Source of the DNA: Stenogyne calaminthoides
Taxonomy: Eukaryota > Streptophyta > Magnoliopsida > Lamiales > Lamiaceae
DNA length: 64,000 nt
Direction of reading: 5' to 3'
NCBI GenBank assembly: GCA_037126765.1
Contig: JBBCBC010000008.1
Coordinates: 124,001-188,000, forward strand
Made by a program: the position numbers and the translations under genes. The notes beneath the pieces are model-generated. The model saw only the letters and a program-made list of their open reading frames with translations, was not told where the DNA came from and ran no database searches. Below are positions 13,200-23,929 of this stretch, piece by piece; positions within the stretch are counted from its first letter, which is position 1; each line of letters opens with the position of its first letter.

Positions 13200-13585
13200 T
13201 TTCCATTACCATTTTCAATGAAGAATTTAAATCAAGCGGCCCCTAAATCTTTCAAACGTGATTTTCGTCTTTTGCAAACTCAGTCTTTTTCTTTAGTTTA
13301 TTCAGCAATCAACCGACATGGCATGCCCCCTTACAGGCTATATGCAAGACAAATATGTATAAAAACAAAATATAATGGGAATAAGGAGGGAACTATAGTA
13401 CCATTCATCGATTATATCAATTCTAATTTAACCAAAATTATCTTATAAAAGAAGCATATTTGAAACTTTAAATTAGATATTCAAATTTAAAAAGACATCA
13501 TAAAAAAAAAAGAGTCCCTTAATAAATTAATAAGAAAAATTTGAAGAATTTGTTATGTTTTTTAAATGTAATTTTTTACAGAGTA
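13200..13585. other. Extensin-unit flank resumes
   Basis: From about 13,245 the sequence matches the stretch between copies 2 and 3 near 18,605-18,950 (shared motifs include GGCTATATGCAAGACA and 'ggaataaggagggaactata'). This defines the right boundary of the large repeat-rich insertion in the copy 1/copy 2 spacer. Confidence 0.75.
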
Positions 13586-14938
13586 TACTCTAGGATGCAT
13601 AGGTACTCGGAATTTTTGAATAATGCAGTGTCGGATACTTCGTGGGTACTTGGGTAAGCGGATACGGGGGAATATGCACCCGATACGCCACGTGGCGTGT
13701 CCCAATTAAAAATATTAATAATAATTTTGGATACCGTGTCAGACACGCTGATCAGCCGTGTCCGACACGGATAGGGTACACGTGGGGTTAAATTTGTAAA
13801 GAAAATTTTTTTTGCCTTGAAATAAATTTATTTTATATTAAATTAACCCAAATTAGCCCACAAACAGTAAAAAAGTATTAACTCTCTCTATTGCTCACAC
13901 GGTCACACCACTGTCAAACTGTTATTCGTTCACATATTTTATTACGATGTTCATCTCGTTTTGATTTTATATTTGTTTAGGTGTTAAAAAATTGCATAGG
14001 TTTCAAAGACACATATTTTTAAAAAAAAATCTTGAAATATTTATATATACAATAAAAATATAAAATAATTTGAAAAATTATAATCGTACTCATGTCGTAT
14101 CTTACCCAATTATTTGTAAAAATCGATGTCCCAATACCTACATTATATATGTTGTGTTCGATATAATAAATCAGGATTAATCGAACATCAAAGAGCGACA
14201 CGTGTAATGTTTGAATATAATAATCATGCCCGGTGGGCGAGTTACTTTTTGTTCGCCAACCGATCAGAGTTGCTCGGCCAGCCTACCGAACAAACGAAAC
14301 CAGGTCAGTATGTTCGAACTCAAATCTCCTGAAAAACCGACATCTTAAAGGCGACGAACAGAAAGTCCAACCGAACAAAAGATTAATTCTGACGATTAAA
14401 AGAGCGTCCTACAGACGACGTTTATAAAAAGATCAATCTAGAAGATGAAGTCAGAAACGTGGCAACACCACCGGAGTTCTTGCATGGTCCAAAGAATCCA
14501 GCACATGCTTTACCAATCCAGCTCATGCTTGACAAAGTACGAGAAATGGAAGGAAAAAGGGGAGATCGAGAGAGAGAGAAAGATAGCCTACAAAAAATTC
14601 CCTGAGAGGTGAGGAATAGAAAAACTAGAGTGTTCATCCACATATATGAAAAACCCTGGAACTCATTCGATAACCTGCATCGATTCATCTTCATAAGATG
14701 TATCAAGAACTGTACGTGTAAGGCTCTCAGTACTACATCCTGGCTTGGTATGCCCCCAGAGTAGTCTTTTATTGACGAACTGGGTCAACAAATCCATCTT
14801 ATTTACTGTTTATTTTACACGTATATGTTTTTGTTTGCGAGTCGTAATTAAATTAGCCACATAATATTCATCAACGAAAACGACCCGCGACAATATCATA
14901 CCCATATTGTCGTACCTGTATCCGTGAAACCTAGATTA
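13586..14938. mobile_element. 1.35-kb insertion with imprecise inverted ends, absent from the sister unit
   Basis: The homologous spacer upstream of copy 3 (18,919-18,970) runs straight from 'tcagattatattta' into 'aggttgctagagaattt', whereas here about 1.35 kb intervenes. The ends are inverted and imperfect: 'gtatactctagg..ggtac' on the left and, on the reverse strand of the right end, 'gtataatctagg..ggtac'. The left part is rich in GTGTCCGACACGG-like palindromes (13,735-13,775). No transposase is seen. It appears to contain a second nested element. Confidence 0.6.
14150..14892. mobile_element. Candidate solo LTR nested in the 1.35-kb insertion
   Basis: This 743-bp segment starts TGTTGTG and ends GCGACA (TG...CA ends, TGT/ACA inverted). 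Flanking pentamers are ATATA and ATATC, a target duplication with one mismatch. Base composition is higher in GC than the host element. Removing it makes the flanks read smoothly. No second LTR or internal retroelement domain is present, hence a solo LTR by inference. Confidence 0.35.
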
Positions 14939-15751
14939 TACTTTAGATTGCTAGAGAATTTTTTTTCTCTCCAAAAACAGGTTGATAGAGAATTAAAAAA
15001 TGAAATTTGTTTGGACTAATTCATTATCTAAATAGACCATAAGTCAATATCACATTTCTTTTTCAACTACTTTTAAATGATTTGAAAATACGTTTAATTT
15101 TTTTTAAGGATTTCAAATTCCATCAAAAATAATTATAACCATATATATATTCATGACCAATTCCAAATCTATTGCACAAATTATTTCATCAAAACACAAA
15201 ATATTTGTTATTAATGATAACAAATTCCTCCTCAAATTCAAATGCAAATAAGAAGGTAAAAAGCATTATTAGCAGATACAACATATACTTGCCAACATAA
15301 ATGACAAGCCTTACAAGTTACAATGCCATTAGAAATTCAGGCAAGCATCTACCACAGAATCTTATCACCTTTCACCTGCAAGGCGTCTAAATTCATAAGA
15401 ATCGATCAGAGTAATACTTAGTGGTCTAGTTGATATACTTGTGCAAGAAAAACAACTACAATAAGTTTATTACAAATTTTTTAAAACAATTGTAAGCTGT
15501 TTCCAATGTTGAAAAGGAATATTAAGTTATTTTAATAAACTGACTAATTCTCACATCCGTACCTAGAAGATTAGAATCTACAGATACATTAAAAAAAAAG
15601 ACACAGGAAGTGGTAAGCATGTGGACAAATAATAGGGGACTTCTTCAATAAATGATCTCAAGAAATGCCTATATATACCATATGATAATCAGTTCACATA
15701 GATCAAACCAAAAGAGAAGTAAAAGAGTGAAACTTAGAGAGTCTAATAGCC
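14939..15751. promoter_or_regulatory. Upstream region of extensin copy 2, conserved with copies 3 and 4
   Basis: The stretch is close to 18,960-19,801 upstream of copy 3 and, more loosely, to 23,030-23,929 upstream of copy 4. The last 150 bp are best conserved, including 'gacttcttcaataaatgatc', the TATA box and a leader containing 'gatcaaaccaaaagagaagt'. Conservation over the whole spacer reflects recent duplication, so it does not by itself define regulatory sites. Confidence 0.6.
15670..15677 (+). promoter_or_regulatory. TATA box of extensin copy 2
   Basis: TATATATA lies about 75 bp upstream of the ATG at 15,752, in a block conserved at the same distance in copies 3 and 4. Confidence 0.75.
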
Positions 15752-17398
15752 ATGGCGAGCTTCATGGAACCCCGGCAGTGGGTTCTAGTAGCTCTGTTTG
15801 CGGCATTTGCAGTTGTAGCAAATGCTGATTACACCCCATCGAAGCCCTACTCCCATTCTTTACCACCACCAGCTTTGCCTTATGTTTACGCTTCACCGCC
15901 ACCTCCACCTTATAAGTATGAATCACCTCCTCCCCCACCATATCAGTATAAGTCGCCGTCGCCGCCTACATATATTTACAAGTCTCCACCACCACCACCT
16001 TACAAGTATGAGTCGTCACCACCCCCACCATACAAGTACAAATCTCCACCACCACCGCCACCTTACAAATATGAGTCACCTCCACCTCAACCTTACAAGT
16101 ATAAGTCTCCACCGCCGCCACCCTACAAGTACGAGTCTCCTCTACCTCCACCTTACAAGTATAAGTCACCACCTCCACCACCTTATATATACGAGTCACC
16201 CCCGCCACCACCCTATAAATATGAATCATCACCACCACCTCCATATGTGTACAAATCTCCACCACCACCACCTTATAAATACATGTCACCTCCACCTCCA
16301 CCCTACAAGTATGAATCTCCACCACCGCCTCCATATGTATACAAATCTCCACCACCACCACCTTACAAGTACGAGTCACCGCCACCACCACCTTACAAGT
16401 ACGAGTCACCGCCACCACCACCTTACAAGTATGAATCACCTCCTCCTCCGCCATACGTATACAAATCTCCGCCTCCACCACAGTACAAGTATGAGTCACC
16501 TCCACCCCCACCTTACAAATATGGGTCACCACCACCTCCTCCATATGTATACAAATCTCCACCTCCTCCACCATACAAGTATGAATCACCACCACCACCA
16601 CCTTATGTATATAAATCTCCACCTCCACCACCTTACAAATATGAATCACCCCCACCACCACCCTATAAATATGAATCACCACCACCGCCTCCGTATGTGT
16701 ACAAATCTCCTCCACCACCACCTTACAAATATGAGTCACCTCCACCACCACCATATGTCTACAAGTCACCACCTCCCCCACCTTACAAGTATGAGTCACC
16801 TCCACCACCACCTTATTTGTACAAATCTCCACCACCTCCACCTTATAAGTATGAGTCGCCTCCACCACCACCATATGTCTACAATTCTCCACCTCCTCCA
16901 CCTTACAAATATGAGTCACCTCCACCACCACCCTACAAATATGAGTCACCACCACCACCACCACCATATCTCTACAAGTCTCCACCTCCTCCACCCTACA
17001 AATATGAGTCACCTCCACCACCACCCTACAAATATGAGTCACCTCCACCACCACCGTACAAGTATGAGTCACCTCCGCCACCACCTTACAAATATGAGTC
17101 ACCTCCACCACCACCTTATTTGTACAAATCTCCACCACCTCCACCTTACAAGTATGAGTCGCCTCCACCACCACCATATGTCTACAAGTCTCCACCTCCT
17201 CCACCTTACAAATACGAGTCACCTCCACCACCACCCTACAAATATGAGTCACCACCACCACCACCATATGTCTATAAGTCTCCACCTCCTTCCCCCTACA
17301 AGTATGAGTCACCTCCACCACCACCCTACAAATATGAGTCACCACCACCACCACCTTACAAATACAATTCACCTCCTCCACCTCCAATTTATTATTAG
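15752..17398 (+). CDS. Extensin copy 2, the only intact copy
   Basis: This is a secreted structural wall glycoprotein of 548 codons without introns. Residues 1-25 form a signal peptide (hydrophobic core WVLVALFAAFAVVANA). A short non-repetitive spacer DYTPSKPYSHSLPPPALPY follows, then about 500 residues of SPPPPP blocks separated alternately by YKYE and YVYK, with variants YLYK, YIYE and YQYK. Serine followed by prolines is the family signal for Hyp arabinosylation; YxY and VYK are cross-link motifs. The protein ends NSPPPPPIYY and a TAG. Five prolines per block is the rule here (four is common in other extensins), and acidic YKYE and basic YVYK spacers alternate in charge. The ATG was chosen because it opens the signal peptide and has a TATA box upstream. 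The +1 and antisense frames are also open, an artefact of the period-3 repeat. Confidence 0.96.
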   Translation: MASFMEPRQWVLVALFAAFAVVANADYTPSKPYSHSLPPPALPYVYASPPPPPYKYESPPPPPYQYKSPSPPTYIYKSPPPPPYKYESSPPPPYKYKSPPPPPPYKYESPPPQPYKYKSPPPPPYKYESPLPPPYKYKSPPPPPYIYESPPPPPYKYESSPPPPYVYKSPPPPPYKYMSPPPPPYKYESPPPPPYVYKSPPPPPYKYESPPPPPYKYESPPPPPYKYESPPPPPYVYKSPPPPQYKYESPPPPPYKYGSPPPPPYVYKSPPPPPYKYESPPPPPYVYKSPPPPPYKYESPPPPPYKYESPPPPPYVYKSPPPPPYKYESPPPPPYVYKSPPPPPYKYESPPPPPYLYKSPPPPPYKYESPPPPPYVYNSPPPPPYKYESPPPPPYKYESPPPPPPYLYKSPPPPPYKYESPPPPPYKYESPPPPPYKYESPPPPPYKYESPPPPPYLYKSPPPPPYKYESPPPPPYVYKSPPPPPYKYESPPPPPYKYESPPPPPYVYKSPPPSPYKYESPPPPPYKYESPPPPPYKYNSPPPPPIYY

Positions 17399-19801
17399 AA
17401 ATTTCAACACCCTCCATCAAAATCTCATTTTCTTTTACCGAACATCAATACTGAATATCAAACTCACACTTGTTCTTCTTTGTTTTCTAAATTTTTTTGA
17501 AAAGTTCTTTTTCATTCTCTTGTTACCTGAAACACCCAATATCTTACCAAGGAGAAATTGCAGAAGGGAAGCAATCATATAATTTGTTAAAGAGTATGAG
17601 CCACATACTGATCTTTTCCATTGTATATTAGAGTTCCTAGCCTTGGATGTTAGTACTATGTGCAGTCTGCTTGTGAAGCTTAAATCTTTTTTCAGACTTG
17701 ATTAATGTTCCTTCATTTACTTCATATATTTATTCAAATAAAATGGTTTTATTATCATTGTCTTCAATAAGGATCCATATGCTTCTTTTTAACCTTAGTC
17801 AAATGCATCAGCAGCATCACAAAGTCTTCTCAAATAACAAAACTAGTTTGAAGAGAACTAGATGCATATTTCATCTACAGTAAAGGGAAAAGAATACTAT
17901 TACAGCATTGCTTATTGGATACATTCAGAAACTATAAAACATAAACGAATGATAAAAAGAAATCCCCCATTGAAGAACCCTCAACTCTAATTTGGGGTCA
18001 GGTTCCTCAGTGTAACAATACTACACACGTGCAGGAAATATAACTAGAAATAACAATACGAAGCACCGTAAAATATAATAGAAGGTACTATGTTTCATAA
18101 AATAAACGGAGTGTCTTTATGTTATTAATCACTTTAGAAATTGATTTGCCAATTGATAACTGGCAAATGATAAGTCCATCTCAACAGAGGAAACCAGGGA
18201 TTAGCACAACGATGATGTAGGTGTTTAAGTGTGAGATTTATGAAACATTTTTGTTGATGCAATAAAGCAGAGCATAATTAGAAAACTAACTTCTCATCCA
18301 ACGGTTGTAGTAAAGCAAAAAAAAAAAACTCTTCAATCATTTGGTGCAGTTTCCAATAATTGTGCCAAAAACACAGCTGCAATAACACATATTACAGAAA
18401 GCATAAGGAAACTATTTACTTAAACTTTTCAACTAAAAATACAAAAGTTGTGCGGAAAAATAAGTTCTTGACCAATTAGGTGAAGATAACATGTGAGATG
18501 AATGAAAGAAGAAATCAGGAAAATATAATTTAAATTTCAACAATCTAAGTTTTGCGTGCAGTTTGCAATTTTGCATAAGATTAATATCTAAATCTTATTA
18601 TCATCATTTTCGTCTTTAGCAAACTCAGTCTTTCTTTTTTATTTACCTAGCAATCAACCGACGTGGCATGCACCCTACAGGCTATATGCAAGACAGATAT
18701 GTATAGAAATAAAATATAATGGGAATAAGGAGGGAACTATAGCAGCATTCATCGGTTTTATTAATTCTAATTTGACCAAAAATATTTTATAATAAAAATA
18801 TTCGAAAATTTCATTAAAATTATTTTAAATTAGATATTCAAAATTTAAAAGAAATTAAAGAAAATCATAAGAAAAGGAGCCCCTTAAGAAATTATTAAGA
18901 AAAAATTTGATGAATTTGTTATGAATTTGAAATGTAAATTTCCTCAGATTATATTTAAGGTTGCTAGAGAATTTAAAAATGAAGTATGTTTGGACTAATT
19001 CATTATCTAACTAGACCATAAGTCAATATCACATTTACTTTCAACTACTTTTATATGATTTGAAAGAAAGTTTAATATAAAGAATTTTAAGGATTTCAAA
19101 TTCCGTCAAGATTAATAATAAATATATATTTATGACCAATTCAAAATCTATTGTACAAACTCCTCCATCAAAATTCCAAGATTGTAATGGTATATGGTAA
19201 ACATGGTGCACATAATACTTTGCCTTAATATTTCTCCCCAAATTCAAATGCAACTAAGACGGTAAAATGCATTATTAGAAGATCCAAAATTATACTAGCC
19301 AACATAAATTACAAGCCTTAACAAAGCCATCTGAAATTCAGGCAAACATCTACCACAGAATCTTATCACTTTAACCTGCAAGGGCTCTAAATTTTTTCCA
19401 GTTCTTTTTAATTCGTATTATGGTAGTTAAAACACCGATTCACAAGAATCGGTCAGGGTAATACTTAGTGGTCTAGTTGATATACTTTTGCAAGAAAAAC
19501 AACTACAATAAGTTTATTACAATTTTTTAAAACAATTGTTAGCTGATTCCAATGTTGAAAAGGAATATTAAGTTATTGTAATAAACTGACTAATTCTCAC
19601 ATCCGTGCCTACTAGACAAGAAGCTACGGATACATAAAAAAAAAAAAAAGACACAGGAAGTGGTAAGCATGTAGACAAATAATAGTGGACTTCTTCGATA
19701 AATGATCTCAAGAAATACCTATATACACCATATGATAATTAGTTCACATAGATCAAACCAAAAGAGAAGTAAAAGAGCGAAACTTAGAGAGTCTAATAGC
19801 C
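17399..19801. other. Spacer between extensin copies 2 and 3
   Basis: No gene is seen. It begins with the copy 2 3' UTR (a likely poly(A) signal AATAAA near 17,737), continues with downstream flank shared with the other units (about 17,880-18,560), then the upstream flank of copy 3. It is the cleanest reference for the duplicated unit because no large insertion interrupts it. Confidence 0.7.
19720..19727 (+). promoter_or_regulatory. TATA-like box of extensin copy 3
   Basis: The copy 2 TATATATA is TATATACA here at the equivalent distance from the ATG at 19,802. The change may weaken the box. Confidence 0.6.
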
Positions 19802-21520
19802 ATGGCGATCTTCATAGAACCCCGGCAGTGGGTTCTAGTAGCTCTGTTTGCGGCATTTGCAGTTGTAGCAAATGCTGATTACACCCCATCGAAGCCCTAC
19901 TCCCATTCTTTACCACCACCAGCTTTGCCTTATGTTTACGCTTCACTGCCACCTCCACCTTATGAGTATGAATCACCTCCTCCCCCACCATATCAGTATA
20001 AGTCGCCGCCGCCGCCTACATATATTTACAAGTCTCCACCACCAACACCTTACAAGTATGAGTCGCCACCACCCCCAACCTACAAGTACAAATCTCCACC
20101 ACCACCACCTTACAAATATGAGTCACCTCCACCTCCACCTTACAAGTACAAGTCTCCACCGCCGCCACCCTACAAGTACGAGTCTCCTCCACCTCCACCT
20201 TACAAGTATAAGTCACCACCTCCACCACCTTATAAATACGAGTCACCCCCGCCACCACCCTATAAATATGAATCACCACCACCATCTCCATATGTGTACA
20301 AATCTCCACCACCACCACCTTATAAATACGAGTCACCCCCGCCACCACCCTATAAATATGAATCACCACAACCACCTCCATATGTGTACAAATCTCCACC
20401 ACCACCATCTTATAAATACGAGTCACCTCCACCTCCACCCTACAAGTTTGAATCTCCACCACCGCCTCCATATGTCTACAAATCTCCACCACCACCACCT
20501 TACAAGTACGAGTCACCGCCACCCCCACCCTACAAGTATGAATCGCCTCCTCCTCCCCCATACGTCTACAAATCTCCACCACCACCACCCTACAAGTATG
20601 AGTCACCTCCAACTCCACCTTACAAATATGAGTCGCCACCACCTCCTCCATATGTATACAAATCTCCACCTCCTCCACCATATAAGTATGAGTCACCACC
20701 ACCACCTTATGTGTATAAATCTCCACCTCCCCCACCTTACAAATATGAGTCACCTCCACCCTCACCCTACAAGTATGAATCACCACCACCGCCACCTTAC
20801 AAGTACGAGTCACCTCCACCACCGCATTAAATCTCCACCCCCTCCACCATACAAGTATGAGTCGCCTCCACCACCACCATATGTCTACAAGTCTCCACCT
20901 CCACCCTACAAATATGAGTCACCACCACCACCACCTTATGTTTACAGGTCACCTCCACCCCCACCTTACAAGTATGAGTCACCTCCACCCCCACCCTATA
21001 AATATGAGTCACCGTCTCCACCACCTTACAAGTATGAGTTACCACTACCGCCACCCCTTACAAGTACGAGTCACCTCCACCACCACCTTATTTGTACAAA
21101 TCTCCACCACCTCCACCTAACAAGTATGAGTCGCCTCCACCGCCATCATATGTCTACAAGTCTCCACCTCCTCCATCTTACAAATATGAATCGCCTCCAC
21201 CACCACCCTACAAATATGAGTCACCACCACCACCACCTTATGTCTACAAGTCGCCTCCACCCCCACCTTACAAATATGAGTCACCACCACCACCACCTTA
21301 TGCATACAAGTCTCCACCTCCACCACCTTACAAGTATGAGTCACCTCCACCGCCACCATATGTCTATAAGTCACCACCTCCCCCTCCTTATAAGTATGAG
21401 TCACCACCACCTCCTCCTTATATCTACAAATCACCACCACCACCTCCATATGTTTACAAGTCTCCACCACCACCACATTACAAATACAATTCACCTTCTC
21501 CACCACCAATTTACTATTAG
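19802..21520 (+). pseudogene. Extensin copy 3, interrupted by two frameshifts
   Basis: The start, signal peptide (MAIFIEPRQWVLVALFAAFA) and spacer are nearly identical to copy 2. The frame then runs through SPPPPP/YKYE/YVYK repeats for 342 codons to a TAA at 20,828-20,830. Compared with the expected repeat (CCG CCA TAT GTN TAC AAA TCT), 8 bases are missing at about 20,824-20,828. The extensin frame continues in another register to about 21,053, where a further shift (+2 or -1) occurs, and returns to the original register down to PIYY and TAG at 21,518-21,520. A truncated 342-residue secreted extensin could still be made and might function, because the repeats are redundant; the C-terminal third would be lost. 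Confidence 0.9.
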
Positions 21521-23317
21521 AACATTCAACACCCTCCATCAAAATCTCATTTTCTTTTATCGAACATCAATACTGAATTTCAAACTCACACTTGTTTTTC
21601 TTTGTTTTCTAAATTTCCTTGAAAAGTTCTTTTTCTCACTCTTGTTACCTGAAATACCCAATATCTCACCAAGGAGAAATTGCAGAATGGAAGCAATCAA
21701 GTAATTGCTTTTCGGGATATGAATCGCATACTGTATATTAGAATTCCTAGCCTTGGATCCTAGTACTATGTGCAGTCTGCTTGTGAACTGTATATCTGTT
21801 TCTGGATGTGATTGATGTTTCTTTTATTTACTTGAATTAATTAACACATTTGATCAAATGTAAAGGTTTTATTATCATTGTCTTCAATAACCTTCAGCAT
21901 TGTGTTTATTGATGATGGATCTATATACTTCTTTTAATCTTAGTCAAATGCATCAGCAGCATCAAAAACTCTTCTCAAATAACAAAACTAGTTTGAAGAG
22001 AACTAGATGGAGAAAAAAGAATACTATTACAGCATTGGTTCTCGGATAGATTTAGAAAATGTAAAACACAAAAGAATGATAAGAAGAAATCAGTTGGGGT
22101 GCCTCAGGCTGAGTGTTACAAAACTAAACATGTGCTGGAGAAAAAACTTGAACTAACAATACAAAGCACTGTAAAATATAATAGAGAAAACTCAAGGTGC
22201 TGTGTTTCATAAATAATTGGAGGTGTATCGTTATGTGGTTAATCACTTTAGAATTGATTATTTGCCAAGCGATAACTGGCAAATGATAAAGTCCATCTCA
22301 ACAGAGGAACCAAGACTAATTTAACCTATCCTAACTCGAATCCAATGAATTAACAATATTAATAAGTTATCATCTGCCGAGCATATCAGTAAAGAGTATT
22401 AATTCATATGGTATGCTAACTGCCACTCATTATGCACAAAGGAGAATTACATGTTGTAGGGATTAGCACAACAACGATGCCGGTGTGTAAGTGTGAGATT
22501 TGTGAAACATTTTTGTTCATGCAATAAATCAGAGCGTAACTAGAAAACTAACTTCTCATCCAACGGTGAGATAAATCAATGGCAACAATGAAACGCCACA
22601 GAGAAAACTCTTCCATCCATTTGGTTCAGTTGGCTATTTGGGGAAGAAACACAGCTGCAATAATACTGATTGCAGAACAAATAAGGAAGTTTTCCTTTCG
22701 TTAGGTGGGGTGAGTTGAAAATACAGAAAAAAAAATAGATTTTTTTAAGCATCATTGGACATGGCAGCGCTTGATATGGAAGACGACTCAAAACAAAATA
22801 TAAATAAAGAATAAACATGAATATGAATATGAGTAGAAAATTTACACTCATCATCCGAGTTACTTAAAATGGAAATTCAAAATTTAAAAATCCATCATAC
22901 ATTAAAATATTAAGTGAAAAATGTTCCCTACAAAAATATTAATAAAAAAGTTTGATATATTTGTTTTGAGTTTGAAATGTAGAATTCCAGATCCATCCGA
23001 AAAAATTATGTCCAACAGTCTAAAGTTGTTAGAGAATTTGAAAAAGAAGTTTGTCTGAACTAATTCATCATCTAATATATCATAAATCCATATCACTCTT
23101 ATTTTCATCTACTTTTTAAATGATTTGAGAGGATGTTTAAAATTTAAAGAATTAAAATATAGGGTTTCAATTTCCATCAAAATAATTACTGAAAAATATA
23201 TTTCAAATGAGAATATTCCAAATCTATTCTACAAGTTCCTTCATCAAAACACCAAATATATGTTATTAATGATATGATAAAAAAAAATGATATGAAATCC
23301 CCCTCATATCCAAATGC

Positions 23318-23445
23318 AGCTATGAAGGCAAAATGCACTGTAGCAGATCCATGTTTTGGTACCTTCTTATATTTTCTCGTGAGCTATGAAGGCGAAATGC
23401 ACTGTAGCAGATCCATGTTTTGGTACCTTCTTATATTTTCTCGTG
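23318..23445. repeat. 64-bp tandem duplication
   Basis: The unit beginning AGCTATGAAGGC is at 23,318 and again at 23,382, with one difference (GGCAAA/GGCGAA). A third start (AGCTAT) follows at 23,446. It contains TTTTGGTACCTTCTTATATT. It is not present in the equivalent place upstream of copies 2 or 3. Confidence 0.9.
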
Positions 23446-23852
23446 AGCTATAGTTTCCAACAAAAACTATAAGCCTGACAAAGTCATCAGAATCTATCAA
23501 AGGAAACTTCTAACCTTTCATCTGCAAGATGTAGTAATTTCGTTTTACCAATTCACGTGAACCGGCCAGAGTAATAGCAAGTCTAACTTAGTTGTCTAGT
23601 TGATACAGTTCTGCAAAAAAAAAAAAAACAATTATAGTTAGTCTTATTACAAATATTAAAAACAATTGTAAGCTGTTTCCAATGTTGAAAAGGAATATTA
23701 CGTTATTTTAATTAACTGACTAATTTTTACATCCATTACCTACTACATAAGCAGCTACCAAAACATTAAAAAAAAAAAAAAAAACAGAGGAAGTGGTAAG
23801 CATGTATACAAATAATAGTGGACTTCTTCAATACAATGTCAAAAGAAATGCC

Positions 23853-23860
23853 TATATATA
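23853..23860 (+). promoter_or_regulatory. TATA box of extensin copy 4
   Basis: TATATATA sits in the conserved context AAGAAATGCC-TATATATA, about 70 bp upstream of the original ATG at 23,930. Confidence 0.65.
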
Positions 23861-23929
23861 TCATGTAATAAGTTCCCATAGAGCAAACCATAAGAGAAAC
23901 TTACATAGTTCCATCGTTGCTTAGTAGTC

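Larger units (their letters stand above)
21521..23929. other. Spacer between extensin copies 3 and 4
   Basis: No gene is seen. It has the same order of conserved blocks as the previous spacer: 3' UTR, downstream flank, then the upstream region of copy 4 from about 23,000. It is more diverged from the copy 2/3 spacer than that is from the copy 2 upstream region. Confidence 0.65.

Noticed and set aside
14126..14706. Short frames on both strands in the 1.35-kb insertion
   Set aside because: They lie in a candidate LTR or element and match no protein I recognise.
15966..17420. 484-codon antisense frame rich in Val/Glu/Cys/Thr
   Set aside because: Antisense shadow of the same period-3 repeat. 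Similar shadows occur in every copy, including disabled ones.
15822..17582. Long His/Leu/Ser-rich frame (586 codons) overlapping extensin copy 2, and similar frames in the other copies
   Set aside because: It is the +1 register of a CCN/TAC/AAR repeat that rarely forms stops. No signal peptide, and it follows the codon pattern of the extensin frame.
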